Below, piece by piece: positions 1 through 7,891 of a DNA stretch of 51,602 bases. Numbering within the stretch: position 1 is the first letter of the stretch; each line of letters begins with the position of its first letter. The DNA lies in the NCBI GenBank assembly GCA_020720455.1, contig DYOQ01000001.1, positions 69,202 to 120,803 of the forward strand. The letters run 5' to 3'. This DNA comes from Bdellovibrio sp. Its GTDB lineage: Bacteria > Bdellovibrionota > Bacteriovoracia > Bacteriovoracales > Bacteriovoracaceae. A program made the translations under genes and the position numbers. The notes under the pieces were generated by a model. The model searched no databases, had not been told where the DNA came from, and saw only the letters and a program-made list of their open reading frames with translations.

Positions 1-610
1 GATAACATGTCGACATAGTTAAACGATCCATTAAGAGCAATATTCATCTTACCAACAGCTTGGGTAGCATCGGTATGAAAAATAATTTTATCATCAGTTA
101 ATTTCACAACTCTTGATATAGATTCAACTGGAAAAACAACTCCAGTTTCATTATTAGCAAGCATTATGGATACAATCGCAGTATCAGGCCTAATCGCATT
201 AATTAGCTCTTTAATATCAAGTCTACCATCTGGTGAAACACTTAAATATGTTACTTCACAACCTTGATCTTCAAGGTATTTACACTGTGAATAGACAGAT
301 GGATGTTCAACTTCTGTCGTTATAATATGTTTTCTGCTACTATTAATTTTAAGCGCGCCTTGAATTGCTAAATTATTACTCTCTGTAGCAGATCCAGTAA
401 AAATAATCTCATCCGCATCCTTTGCTCCTAAAAATTTAGCAATAGCTGCTCGACTCTTATCTAAAACATTTTTTATAAGATTTGCTTCTTGATAGGTGGC
501 CCCCGGATTAAAATATAGTTCTTTAAAATATGGCAACATTGCGTCTACAACTAATGGATGCACTTTAGTTGTTGCATTGTTATCTAAATAAACAATAGTT
601 TTATTCAAAG
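1..610 (-). CDS. nifS: Cysteine desulfurase NifS/IscS family, partial (C-terminal part lies beyond the window)
   Basis: PLP-dependent cysteine desulfurase that supplies sulfur from L-cysteine for Fe-S cluster assembly on NifU. The first 203 codons are visible, starting at a TTG (610-608) preceded by AGGAG five bases upstream. The protein begins MNKTIVYLDNNATTKVHP, the typical class V aminotransferase start. It continues with FTGSATESNNLAI, TEVEHPSV, MLANNETG and the PLP-binding FHTDATQAVGKM. The Schiff-base lysine (SxHKxxGPKG region) and the catalytic cysteine loop lie outside the window. It follows nifU by 7 bases and is probably co-transcribed with it. The family is certain; the nifS rather than iscS name rests on the nifU neighbour. 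No nitrogenase gene is seen, so the pair probably serves general Fe-S assembly. Confidence 0.93.
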
Positions 611-617
611 CCACTCC

Positions 618-1538
618 TTAAATATCTATAACTCTAATCGAAGAAGAAACTCTCTTCTGAAGAGCGGTTTCAATCAATGATTTAACCTCTAGATCGCCAC
701 CTGGGCAACCGCCTCCTGAAGATTGAATATAACAATAAGCTACTCCATTTTTAAATTCAACAAACGTCGCTTTCGCTCGCAAACTTGCGAGTTCTACAGG
801 TAGCTCAGTTTGAAAAAAACTCTCAACTCTCTCCTTTAAATGTTCAATTTCTAGAGGCAAAATCTCTTTCATTTGTTTATTACTCTTAGCTTCCCTCGCT
901 CCATTTACCTCTGCTAAAATATCTTTAATCCCTCCGGCCACCTGCCTACAATTACCACAAGCTCCGCCGGCCTTGGTTGAATCAGTGATTTGCTCAAGCG
1001 TTTTCAGGTCAAGCTCATAAATTTTTGTACGAATAAACTGATCTGTAAGATCATAGCAATCACACAAAATCTCACCACCAACCTCAATCTCTTTTCCAAA
1101 AGCTTCTGCTAAATTTATCCCTCGCTTATTTGCCCAATCTTCAACCGCTATTTGCAAAACTTCTGCCCCCATCACTGAACAGTGTATTTTTTGATCAGGC
1201 ATTCCACCTAAACACTCTACAATCTCTTGCGCTGTGATTTTCAAAGCTTCCAGTGGTGTCGGTTTATGTTGCTCAAGAATTATACAGAGGGCCTCACTTG
1301 AAGCTATTGCCGAAGTACATCCAAACGTTAGATAACTCGCTTTAACAATTCTATCTTTTAATGGATTTTCTATGTTCTTTTCGACATTAAAATAGAAAAC
1401 TATCGCATCACCACAGGATATTGACCCATATTGGCCAACCCCATCTGGATTTTGCATCTCTCCAAAATGCGATGATTCTGTCTGATTGGTTGCGTTTGAA
1501 AATAGTTCTTTGATGCGATCGTTATAATCCCATGCCAT
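618..1538 (-). CDS. nifU: NifU Fe-S cluster assembly scaffold, three-domain form
   Basis: Scaffold on which [Fe-S] clusters are built with sulfur from NifS. There are three domains. The N-terminal IscU-like domain (about 1-130) has the three ligand cysteines C42 (SISCGDA), C74 (TFGCTSA) and C120 (IHCSVMG). The central Bfd-like [2Fe-2S] domain has C159/C161 (ILCDCYDLTD) and C194/C197 (GGACGNCR). The C-terminal Nfu domain spans about 225-306. In that last domain the usual CxxC reads SSGGGCPGG: only C278 is present and the first cysteine position (275) is glycine. The length of 306 residues is normal for NifU. It lies 39 bases after the unknown gene at 1578-2204 and 7 bases before nifS. Full-length NifU without nitrogenase genes is known in bacteria that use the NIF system for housekeeping. 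Confidence 0.95.
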   Translation of the reverse strand: MAWDYNDRIKELFSNATNQTESSHFGEMQNPDGVGQYGSISCGDAIVFYFNVEKNIENPLKDRIVKASYLTFGCTSAIASSEALCIILEQHKPTPLEALKITAQEIVECLGGMPDQKIHCSVMGAEVLQIAVEDWANKRGINLAEAFGKEIEVGGEILCDCYDLTDQFIRTKIYELDLKTLEQITDSTKAGGACGNCRQVAGGIKDILAEVNGAREAKSNKQMKEILPLEIEHLKERVESFFQTELPVELASLRAKATFVEFKNGVAYCYIQSSGGGCPGGDLEVKSLIETALQKRVSSSIRVIDI

Positions 1539-1577
1539 AACACCCTCACAAATGAACAGTTTATGTTACAGTTTTCT

Positions 1578-2204
1578 TTAGAAAGTGAATATCTTTAGTG
1601 GATCGATATGTCCATAACGAGAATATGTAGTTTTATGTTTTTCTAGTTTCAAAAGAAACTCCGTCTCTTTATTAATCTCTTTACTTCGCCTAATTTCGTT
1701 ACATTTTTTTACTAAACTTGCTTTGATTATTTTAGGAAGAATACATCTTCCATTCAATAGATAAGACTCATTCTTATATGTAACAACTCTTCCAATAAAT
1801 ATATCGCCCTCAAGCATTCCGATTGGTTGATGATAAGTAGACAAAACAACTTTCTTTTTATGTAAGAGATCCTTAAGCGTAATCGCTGTTTTTGGTTTCC
1901 CTAGATACTCAAAATAAGAGTAACAAGGTGAAAGTAAAGCCTCTTTGATCTCAGTAGATAAGCTTTGGCCCTTTAACAAAAAATAGTCACGAATCAACGT
2001 TTGAACTCTATTTTGAGGCAAAAAATCTAACAAATACCAGTCATGAAATAGGTTCATTCTTAACTCATAGTCCTCATCATCTTCATTTACCTTACCCGTC
2101 ATTTGGAAGTAACTATCTTTTGCTTTCAAAAGAACTTCCATATGCTTATCGTCTGTAAATGTTAATAGGGCCAATTGTAAAACGTCATCAATTTCAACAC
2201 TCAT
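1578..2204 (-). CDS. Conserved-looking protein of unknown function, 208 aa
   Basis: I do not recognise this protein. It is soluble, with no signal peptide or membrane segment, and is rich in charged residues. The N-terminal half looks helical and contains a distinctive aromatic stretch, YELRMNLFHDWYLLDF, at about residues 46-61. The middle (LLEGDIFIGRVVTYKNESYLL-like region, about 125-150) looks like a small beta barrel. The C-terminus is lysine-rich and helical. Its ATG follows the lepA stop codon with no gap (TAG then ATG), so translation is likely coupled to lepA. It lies between lepA and the Fe-S genes. There are no visible catalytic motifs or metal-binding cysteine clusters. The coding call rests on the long frame, the tight junction and codon use like the neighbours. 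Confidence 0.75.
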   Translation of the reverse strand: MSVEIDDVLQLALLTFTDDKHMEVLLKAKDSYFQMTGKVNEDDEDYELRMNLFHDWYLLDFLPQNRVQTLIRDYFLLKGQSLSTEIKEALLSPCYSYFEYLGKPKTAITLKDLLHKKKVVLSTYHQPIGMLEGDIFIGRVVTYKNESYLLNGRCILPKIIKASLVKKCNEIRRSKEINKETEFLLKLEKHKTTYSRYGHIDPLKIFTF

Positions 2205-4004
2205 CTACTCATCCACCTTGAGTACAGCAAGAAACGCCTCTTGAGGAATTTCTACACTTCCTACCATTTTCATTCGTTTCTTACCCTTCTTTTGTTTCTC
2301 TAACAATTTTCTCTTTCTTGTAATATCTCCACCATAGCATTTGGCCAAAACATTTTTTCTAAGAGCTTTAACAGTCTCTCTTGAAATAATTTTTGCACCA
2401 ATTGCCGCTTGAATTGCTATATCGAACTGCTGACGCCCAATAAGCTTTCTTAGTTTTTGAACAAGCTCTCTCCCTCTAAAATCTGCACTCGAACGGTGAC
2501 AAATGATCGAAAGAGCATCTACAGGATCACCATTTAAAAGAATATCTAATTTGACAAGATTACTAGTACGATAACCAACCAACTCATAATCCATACTAGC
2601 ATAACCTTTGCTTAATCCTTTTAGCTTATCATAAAAATCAAAAACCATCTCACTAAGAGGGAGTTCATAAACAATTTGCACTCTATCTTCTGTAATATAT
2701 TTTATCTCTTTCTGGGTTCCTCTACGCTCTTCACACAACTTGATAATATTACCAATATAATCGTTGGGAACATGAATAGAGATCTCTACATACGGCTCAG
2801 AGATTTGTTCTACCGTACTAATATCTGGAAGCTCTGAAGGGTTGGCAACTTCTAAGCTCTCTCCCGTAGTAGTTTGCACTAAATAGTTACACGATGGGGC
2901 CGTTGAAATAAGATCAAGTTCAAACTCTCTCTCTAAACGCTCCTGAATGATATTCATATGCAACAAACCTAGAAAACCACACCGAAACCCAAAACCAAGC
3001 GCAGTAGAGCTTTCTGGGAAATATGTGAACGAAGAATCGTTTAATGCCAGCTTTTCCAGTGACTCTTTTAAAATGCCAAACTCACTAGAATCTACTGGAA
3101 AGATTCCACAAAAAACCATTGGCTTTGCTTCTTTGAAGCCTGGTAGAGAGACGGCATTTTTATCTTTATCATGAACAACAGTATCACCAATTGAAACATC
3201 TCTGATCGTTTTAATTCCACAAATAACCATTCCAACTTCACCAGCACCTAACTCTTTCACCTCAGTAAAGAATGGGGAGTTAACACCAAGCTTAAGAACT
3301 TCATAACTCTCATCGGTATAGAAAAAACGAATACGATCCTTTAACCTTAAAACTCCATCCACAACTCTAACTAGAACTACAACACCTTGGTACGAATCAA
3401 ACCATGAATCAAATATAAGTGCTGCTAAACTATTTTCCCTTCTCCCTTTTGGAGGAGGGATATAAGTAATAATTTTTTCTAATAAATCATCGACACCAAG
3501 TCCACTCTTGGCCGAAACTTCTGCCGCATTTTTAGTATCGATACCAATAATATCCTCAACCTGTTTTTTTGCCTTATCAACATCGGCATGAGGAAGATCA
3601 ATTTTATTAATTACAGGAATAATTTCTAAATTATTCTCAATTGCCATATAGACGTTGGCCAAAGTTTGGGCCTCTACACCTTGAGATGCATCAACAACTA
3701 GTAGTGCTCCATCACAAGATGCCAGCGATCTACTTACCTCATAAGAAAAATCAACATGGCCAGGAGTATCGATCAAATTAAAGCAGTAAACCTCTCCACT
3801 CTTCGAAACATACGAAAGGCGAACAGTCTGGGCCTTGATCGTGATACCTCTCTCTTTTTCAATGTCCATATTGTCGAGAAACTGTGCTGTCATCTCCCTT
3901 GCAGAAATAGTATGAGTCAGCTCTATCAACCGATCGGCCAAGGTGGACTTCCCATGGTCGATATGAGCAATTATCGAAAAATTACGAATTAATTTTGTAT
4001 CCAT
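2205..4004 (-). CDS. lepA: Elongation factor 4 (LepA), ribosomal back-translocase GTPase
   Basis: Translational GTPase that binds stalled or mistranslocated ribosomes. The GTPase motifs are all present: [14 protein letters not shown] (G1), [11 protein letters not shown] (G2), DTPGHVDFS (G3) and NKIDLPHAD (G4). Domain II and the EF-G-like III and V domains follow. The LepA-specific C-terminal domain contains [18 protein letters not shown], the hallmark that separates LepA from EF-G. At 599 residues it has full family length. The start is ATG at 4004; a purine-rich AGAGGAT lies upstream at a longer than usual distance. It heads a minus-strand run with the 208-aa unknown gene, nifU and nifS. The 105 bases upstream (4005-4109) contain no clear promoter that I can defend. 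Confidence 0.97.
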   Translation of the reverse strand: MDTKLIRNFSIIAHIDHGKSTLADRLIELTHTISAREMTAQFLDNMDIEKERGITIKAQTVRLSYVSKSGEVYCFNLIDTPGHVDFSYEVSRSLASCDGALLVVDASQGVEAQTLANVYMAIENNLEIIPVINKIDLPHADVDKAKKQVEDIIGIDTKNAAEVSAKSGLGVDDLLEKIITYIPPPKGRRENSLAALIFDSWFDSYQGVVVLVRVVDGVLRLKDRIRFFYTDESYEVLKLGVNSPFFTEVKELGAGEVGMVICGIKTIRDVSIGDTVVHDKDKNAVSLPGFKEAKPMVFCGIFPVDSSEFGILKESLEKLALNDSSFTYFPESSTALGFGFRCGFLGLLHMNIIQERLEREFELDLISTAPSCNYLVQTTTGESLEVANPSELPDISTVEQISEPYVEISIHVPNDYIGNIIKLCEERRGTQKEIKYITEDRVQIVYELPLSEMVFDFYDKLKGLSKGYASMDYELVGYRTSNLVKLDILLNGDPVDALSIICHRSSADFRGRELVQKLRKLIGRQQFDIAIQAAIGAKIISRETVKALRKNVLAKCYGGDITRKRKLLEKQKKGKKRMKMVGSVEIPQEAFLAVLKVDE

Positions 4005-4109
4005 ATAATTGGAATATATCCTCTATAAATATAAAAAAACAGTTTTGTGGATGATAACACAACGAACCACTCAAGAAAACTTCATTTTAGCTCATGCTCT
4101 GCGCAACGA

Positions 4110-5360
4110 CTAAACAAATACCTCTACCGAAAGAACCATTAGGTAATAATCGAGCGAACTATCTTTTCCTCGGATTGGAATAACATTTGCAAAGCCCTCA
4201 AAAATAGGTGGTTCTACAATCACTTCGCTAGAATCAACAATGGCAGCAGCTTCTTGCTCATAATCTTGATCTCCCACTTGCTCTTGTTCTTGCTCTTGCT
4301 CAATTATCTCAATATCACCCTCTTCTACAATGACCTGTCCCTTGGCCGGAATGATAATTTCACTATTTTCAATTTTTGAACGTCTCTTAATTGCAAGCTC
4401 GTAACATTTGATAATCGAAGGTGGAATTGTGTTTTCCGTCATCTCTTTTCCAATGACATCTTCAGAGCTAACTTGCAACAATGAGTAGAGCCTACTATTC
4501 ATATATATTAACTTACCAGTAGCATCAGCAACCAGAACCGGTTTTTTTACAACGTTCGCAAGAGCATCAAATTTTCTATGCTCAAGTGAAATCCTATCGG
4601 CCCTTAACTCTTCAAACAGTTTAAAGTTGACAATCATCTTATTCATCTCTCTTGCAATCTCACCGATCTCATCGTCTTGATTGTAAAAAATAGAGACGTC
4701 AAAATTACAATCTTGCAACTCTCTAATTGCATCTTTAATTTTCTTAAATGGCAGAGCTATCTTACCTGGTATCACAAGCCCTAAAGCGATTGTCCCCAAA
4801 AAACCAATAATCAAAGTAATCATCATGTTACGTTTAGTAGATTTAATAATCTCGATAATTTTTTCATTTCGCTCAGAACTTCTTCTGTTTTGAACGTCTT
4901 GAAACTCTATAAATGTTTCAAGAATTTTATCCGAAAGACTTTCAATAGAATCAATATTGGTTTGATCGCGAACCAAATGGAAACCCTTACCCAGATATAA
5001 CCTAAACCTCTCAACATCAAGAATCATCCGAGATAAAACTTTCTGAATCTCTTTATTTGAATATAACGACTCTAGCATATTCAAATGAGACAAAAGCTCA
5101 TCGCACTCAGAAAGAACTGTTCTAACAATTTCCTCATTGGTTTTATCTGACATTAACTTGCGCTGATGCTTAATTAATGACACGGCGGATATTCTAATCT
5201 GATCGGTAACAAAAGTTACTCGATTAGATTTTGAAACAATCTCATCAATGTCTTGGCTAAGTGAGTTTAGAAAACTAAACACTAAAAAAGAGAGTACCCA
5301 AACCACCACATTAGCTACCACAAAACTTGTTGTAACCCTATTTCTAAGTGATAAGTTCAT
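4110..5360 (-). CDS. Membrane sensor protein with HAMP and PAS-like domains, no output domain
   Basis: A 416-residue two-TM sensor. TM1 is at about 12-32, followed by a helical extracytoplasmic region to about 178. TM2 is at about 178-198 (MMITLIIGFLGTIALGLVI). Then comes a HAMP domain (about 199-252, with PFKKIKDAI and DDEIGEIAREM). A PAS-like segment starts near 265 (VLVADATGKLIYMNSRLYSL). A Glu/Gln-rich low-complexity stretch (about 352-368) precedes the C-terminal end. No histidine kinase, GGDEF, EAL, or methyl-accepting signalling domain follows. The gene starts 3 bases after the trkA stop, so it belongs to the trkH-trkA operon and may sense ions, turgor or membrane state for potassium uptake. 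That role is inference from position. How it passes its signal on is not visible. Confidence 0.8.
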   Translation of the reverse strand: MNLSLRNRVTTSFVVANVVVWVLSFLVFSFLNSLSQDIDEIVSKSNRVTFVTDQIRISAVSLIKHQRKLMSDKTNEEIVRTVLSECDELLSHLNMLESLYSNKEIQKVLSRMILDVERFRLYLGKGFHLVRDQTNIDSIESLSDKILETFIEFQDVQNRRSSERNEKIIEIIKSTKRNMMITLIIGFLGTIALGLVIPGKIALPFKKIKDAIRELQDCNFDVSIFYNQDDEIGEIAREMNKMIVNFKLFEELRADRISLEHRKFDALANVVKKPVLVADATGKLIYMNSRLYSLLQVSSEDVIGKEMTENTIPPSIIKCYELAIKRRSKIENSEIIIPAKGQVIVEEGDIEIIEQEQEQEQVGDQDYEQEAAAIVDSSEVIVEPPIFEGFANVIPIRGKDSSLDYYLMVLSVEVFV

Positions 5361-5363
5361 CTC

Positions 5364-6059
5364 TTAGACCTCCCCTAAATCGGCAAACAGTTTATTAAAA
5401 TTATTTTCACTACCAACCAAAACAACTACATCATCAGCTTCAATTATATCCATCGGCATTGGACAATCATTTATTTCTACTTTAAACGCAGACTTTCCAT
5501 CTTCTGTTATGTAAGGTATTTTTTTCTGTAACGCTACAATGTTTAACGAGTATGTTTGCCTCATTCTACTCTCTACTAGCGTTTTCCCTTCAAATTTTTT
5601 CCCAAGTTTTAGTTCGACGATCGAATAACCTGCCGCAAAATTATATCTTTGCAAAACGTGAGGAGCAATAATTTGTGAAGCTATAATCTCTCCCATATCT
5701 TCCTCTACTTTAATAATTTGGCTAGCACCAATCTCCTTTAAAACGTGCTGGTGTAGTATACTTGTTGCTCTTGCAACAACACGCCCGACTCCAAGCTTTC
5801 GAAGCGTGGCAACCGCCATAATACTATTTTCAACATTGTCTCCAATTGCAACTACAGCGACATCGACATCTGAGATGTTTACAGAACGCAACGCTTTTTC
5901 ATCAGTAACATCCAAACAAACTGCATGTGTAACTCGTTCCTTGATCTTTTCTACAAGATCTTCACTCTTATCGATTGCAATAACATCTGCGCCCTTATCA
6001 AAAAGTGACACTGCTGTTTTTCCTCCAAATGTTCCAAGTCCAATAACTGCAACCATCAT
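5364..6059 (-). CDS. trkA: Potassium uptake regulatory subunit, TrkA/KtrA family (RCK domain)
   Basis: Cytoplasmic gating subunit of a Trk/Ktr potassium channel-transporter. The single RCK_N Rossmann domain (1-about 130) starts with VAVIGLGTFGGKTAVSLF, the nucleotide-binding GxGxxG, followed by an acidic residue at the end of the second strand (VIAIDKSE). The RCK_C (TrkA_C) domain follows to residue 231. One RCK unit and about 230 residues match KtrA-type rather than the tandem E. coli TrkA. The first two codons are both ATG, so the start could be 6059 or 6056. It lies 12 bases after trkH, its membrane partner, and 3 bases before the HAMP/PAS sensor. The symbol trkA is used for the family; ktrA would be equally fair. 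Confidence 0.93.
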   Translation of the reverse strand: MMVAVIGLGTFGGKTAVSLFDKGADVIAIDKSEDLVEKIKERVTHAVCLDVTDEKALRSVNISDVDVAVVAIGDNVENSIMAVATLRKLGVGRVVARATSILHQHVLKEIGASQIIKVEEDMGEIIASQIIAPHVLQRYNFAAGYSIVELKLGKKFEGKTLVESRMRQTYSLNIVALQKKIPYITEDGKSAFKVEINDCPMPMDIIEADDVVVLVGSENNFNKLFADLGEV

Positions 6060-6071
6060 AACCGACTCTCC

Positions 6072-7796
6072 TTATCCAATCATCATTCTGCCCTCTGGAT
6101 ATTCTAATTTTCCAGAAGAATGCTGTTGCTCACCGAGAGCAAGGACTAAAGTCAAAGGTCCAACTCGTCCTGCAAACATCAGAGCAGATAACACAAATTT
6201 TCCCATTATCGAAAGAAATGGCGTTAACCCAAGAGATAATCCAACTGTCCCAAACGCACTAACCGCTTCAAATAAAATAACCAAAAACTTTTCTTCACTT
6301 TCAAAAATCATTAGCAAGAAAATAAAACTACTACAAAGCATAATAGAAATAAGTGTAAGTGCAACGGCCCTAACAACCATCCCACTTGGAATTGTTCTAT
6401 CTAAAATTGTAATAACCTTTTTTCCTTTTAACGTCGCTTTAATCGACTGAATCATAATAGCTAACGTTGTAGTTTTTATACCACCACCAGTTGATCCAGG
6501 ACTTGCGCCAATAAACATAAACAATGTCATCCCATAAAGCGTAAATGCATGAAAATTATTCAGAGGTACAGTATTAAAACCAGCAGTCCTAGTTGTTACT
6601 GATTGGAAAAACGAGATCTGAATCTGTTCCCAAAGCGTGTATCCATCTAATCCATGTAGATACTCGCCGAAGAAAATCATTAATGTTCCGGCCATCGTCA
6701 AAATTGCAGAAGTAATTAAAACAATTTTTGAGTGAAGACTAATTCTTGCGATACTCATTCTATTTACAAGTATACCTCTCACCTCTTTCAAAACGATAAA
6801 ACCAAATCCACCAAGTGTAATCAATATCGCAACAGTCCCATGAATAAACGGATTAGTCGCATAATTTTCTAAGTTATTATCAAACAGCGACAACCCAGCG
6901 TTACAAAAAGCGGAAATACTATGATAAAAACCATAATAAAGAGACTGGCCAAGATCATACCCTTCAAAAGCAAACGCAATTGTTAAAACGATCCCACCCC
7001 ATAACTCGATAAAAAAAGTGTACTTGATAATATCTATAATCAGAAAATATAAATCTTCCATATTAGATATGTCGAGCGTATCTTGCATTATCATCCGATC
7101 TCTCATTCTAATTGATTTCCCAAGCAAAACAGTAACTGATGATGAAAGAGTCATAATACCTAATCCACCAACTTGAATTAACATTAGCAAAACGAGCTGA
7201 CCAAATAGTGTCAAATCTCCAGAAAGTGATATCGTTGTAAGTCCTGTAACACATGTTGCTGATGTCGCCATAAAAAGAGCATCTGGGAATCCGAGCGAAA
7301 CTCCTGTAGTAGAAGCAAATGGTAACATTAACAAAAACGTTCCTGTTAATATCACAACAGCAAAAGAAAATAGAACGATCTGCGCCGACCGAAACTTAAA
7401 CTGTTTTAAAAATTTCGTCGTACTAGTAGAGGAATGATTTGTCATTGAATCAGAATCATATAGCGATAGTATCGACGACAGTAAGTGGGCCGACGTTAAC
7501 CAAAAACAGAACTCAACATCACCGTAAGTAATCAAAAGCGGGATAAACACAACAAATGAAAACGTATAACGTCTAATGAAACTTTCAATACCACAGCAAC
7601 TGCTGTAGTTATTTAAAATGCCAAGCAAAATAACTAGCGGTGAAACGTACGCAAAAATGTTTAATGTCGTATCTAGCTGCTCAAAAGTTACGATATCTGG
7701 AATTTTACCCAAACTCTTTAATGAGTATATAAGGATAAAAATACCATTAATAAACAGCTCAATAATAAATGGTAGTTTTTGTAAAATCGAATACAT
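6072..7796 (-). CDS. trkH: Potassium transporter, TrkH/KtrB family
   Basis: Membrane pore subunit for potassium uptake. It has four M1-P-M2 repeats with recognisable selectivity-filter loops: SATCVTGLTT, SAFCNAGLSL, TTRTAGFNT and SAFGTVGLSLG. The filter glycine is present in each. An N-terminal extension of about 130 residues carries roughly four further hydrophobic segments, giving 574 residues, longer than classic KtrB and longer than E. coli TrkH (about 483). The gene is first in a trkH-trkA-sensor operon and is divergent from mutS. The C-terminus ends in YPEGRMMIG, as in other members of the family where this tail contacts the RCK ring. Start at ATG 7796. Transcription probably starts in the 7797-7890 region, but no convincing minus-strand -35/-10 pair was found there. 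Confidence 0.95.
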   Translation of the reverse strand: MYSILQKLPFIIELFINGIFILIYSLKSLGKIPDIVTFEQLDTTLNIFAYVSPLVILLGILNNYSSCCGIESFIRRYTFSFVVFIPLLITYGDVEFCFWLTSAHLLSSILSLYDSDSMTNHSSTSTTKFLKQFKFRSAQIVLFSFAVVILTGTFLLMLPFASTTGVSLGFPDALFMATSATCVTGLTTISLSGDLTLFGQLVLLMLIQVGGLGIMTLSSSVTVLLGKSIRMRDRMIMQDTLDISNMEDLYFLIIDIIKYTFFIELWGGIVLTIAFAFEGYDLGQSLYYGFYHSISAFCNAGLSLFDNNLENYATNPFIHGTVAILITLGGFGFIVLKEVRGILVNRMSIARISLHSKIVLITSAILTMAGTLMIFFGEYLHGLDGYTLWEQIQISFFQSVTTRTAGFNTVPLNNFHAFTLYGMTLFMFIGASPGSTGGGIKTTTLAIMIQSIKATLKGKKVITILDRTIPSGMVVRAVALTLISIMLCSSFIFLLMIFESEEKFLVILFEAVSAFGTVGLSLGLTPFLSIMGKFVLSALMFAGRVGPLTLVLALGEQQHSSGKLEYPEGRMMIG

Positions 7797-7806
7797 ACGT
7801 TAAAAT
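7779..7806 (+). promoter_or_regulatory. Candidate sigma-70 promoter for mutS
   Basis: TTGTAA (7779-7784) and TAAAAT (7801-7806) are separated by 16 bases on the plus strand, about 85 bases upstream of the preferred mutS ATG. The -35 box lies inside the 5' end of trkH on the other strand. This is based on consensus matching by eye only. Confidence 0.4.
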
Positions 7807-7891
7807 TATCTCTCTAATTCATAATTAAACACATAGGGAAATATAGTACATATCTATTCAATTCAATACCCGCGTGTTACCGTCTGGTAAA

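Noticed and set aside
5806-6450. 214-residue open frame on the plus strand opposite trkA and trkH
   Set aside because: It is antisense to two well-supported genes, has a Ser/Thr/Ile-rich translation unlike a real protein, and lacks a ribosome binding site.
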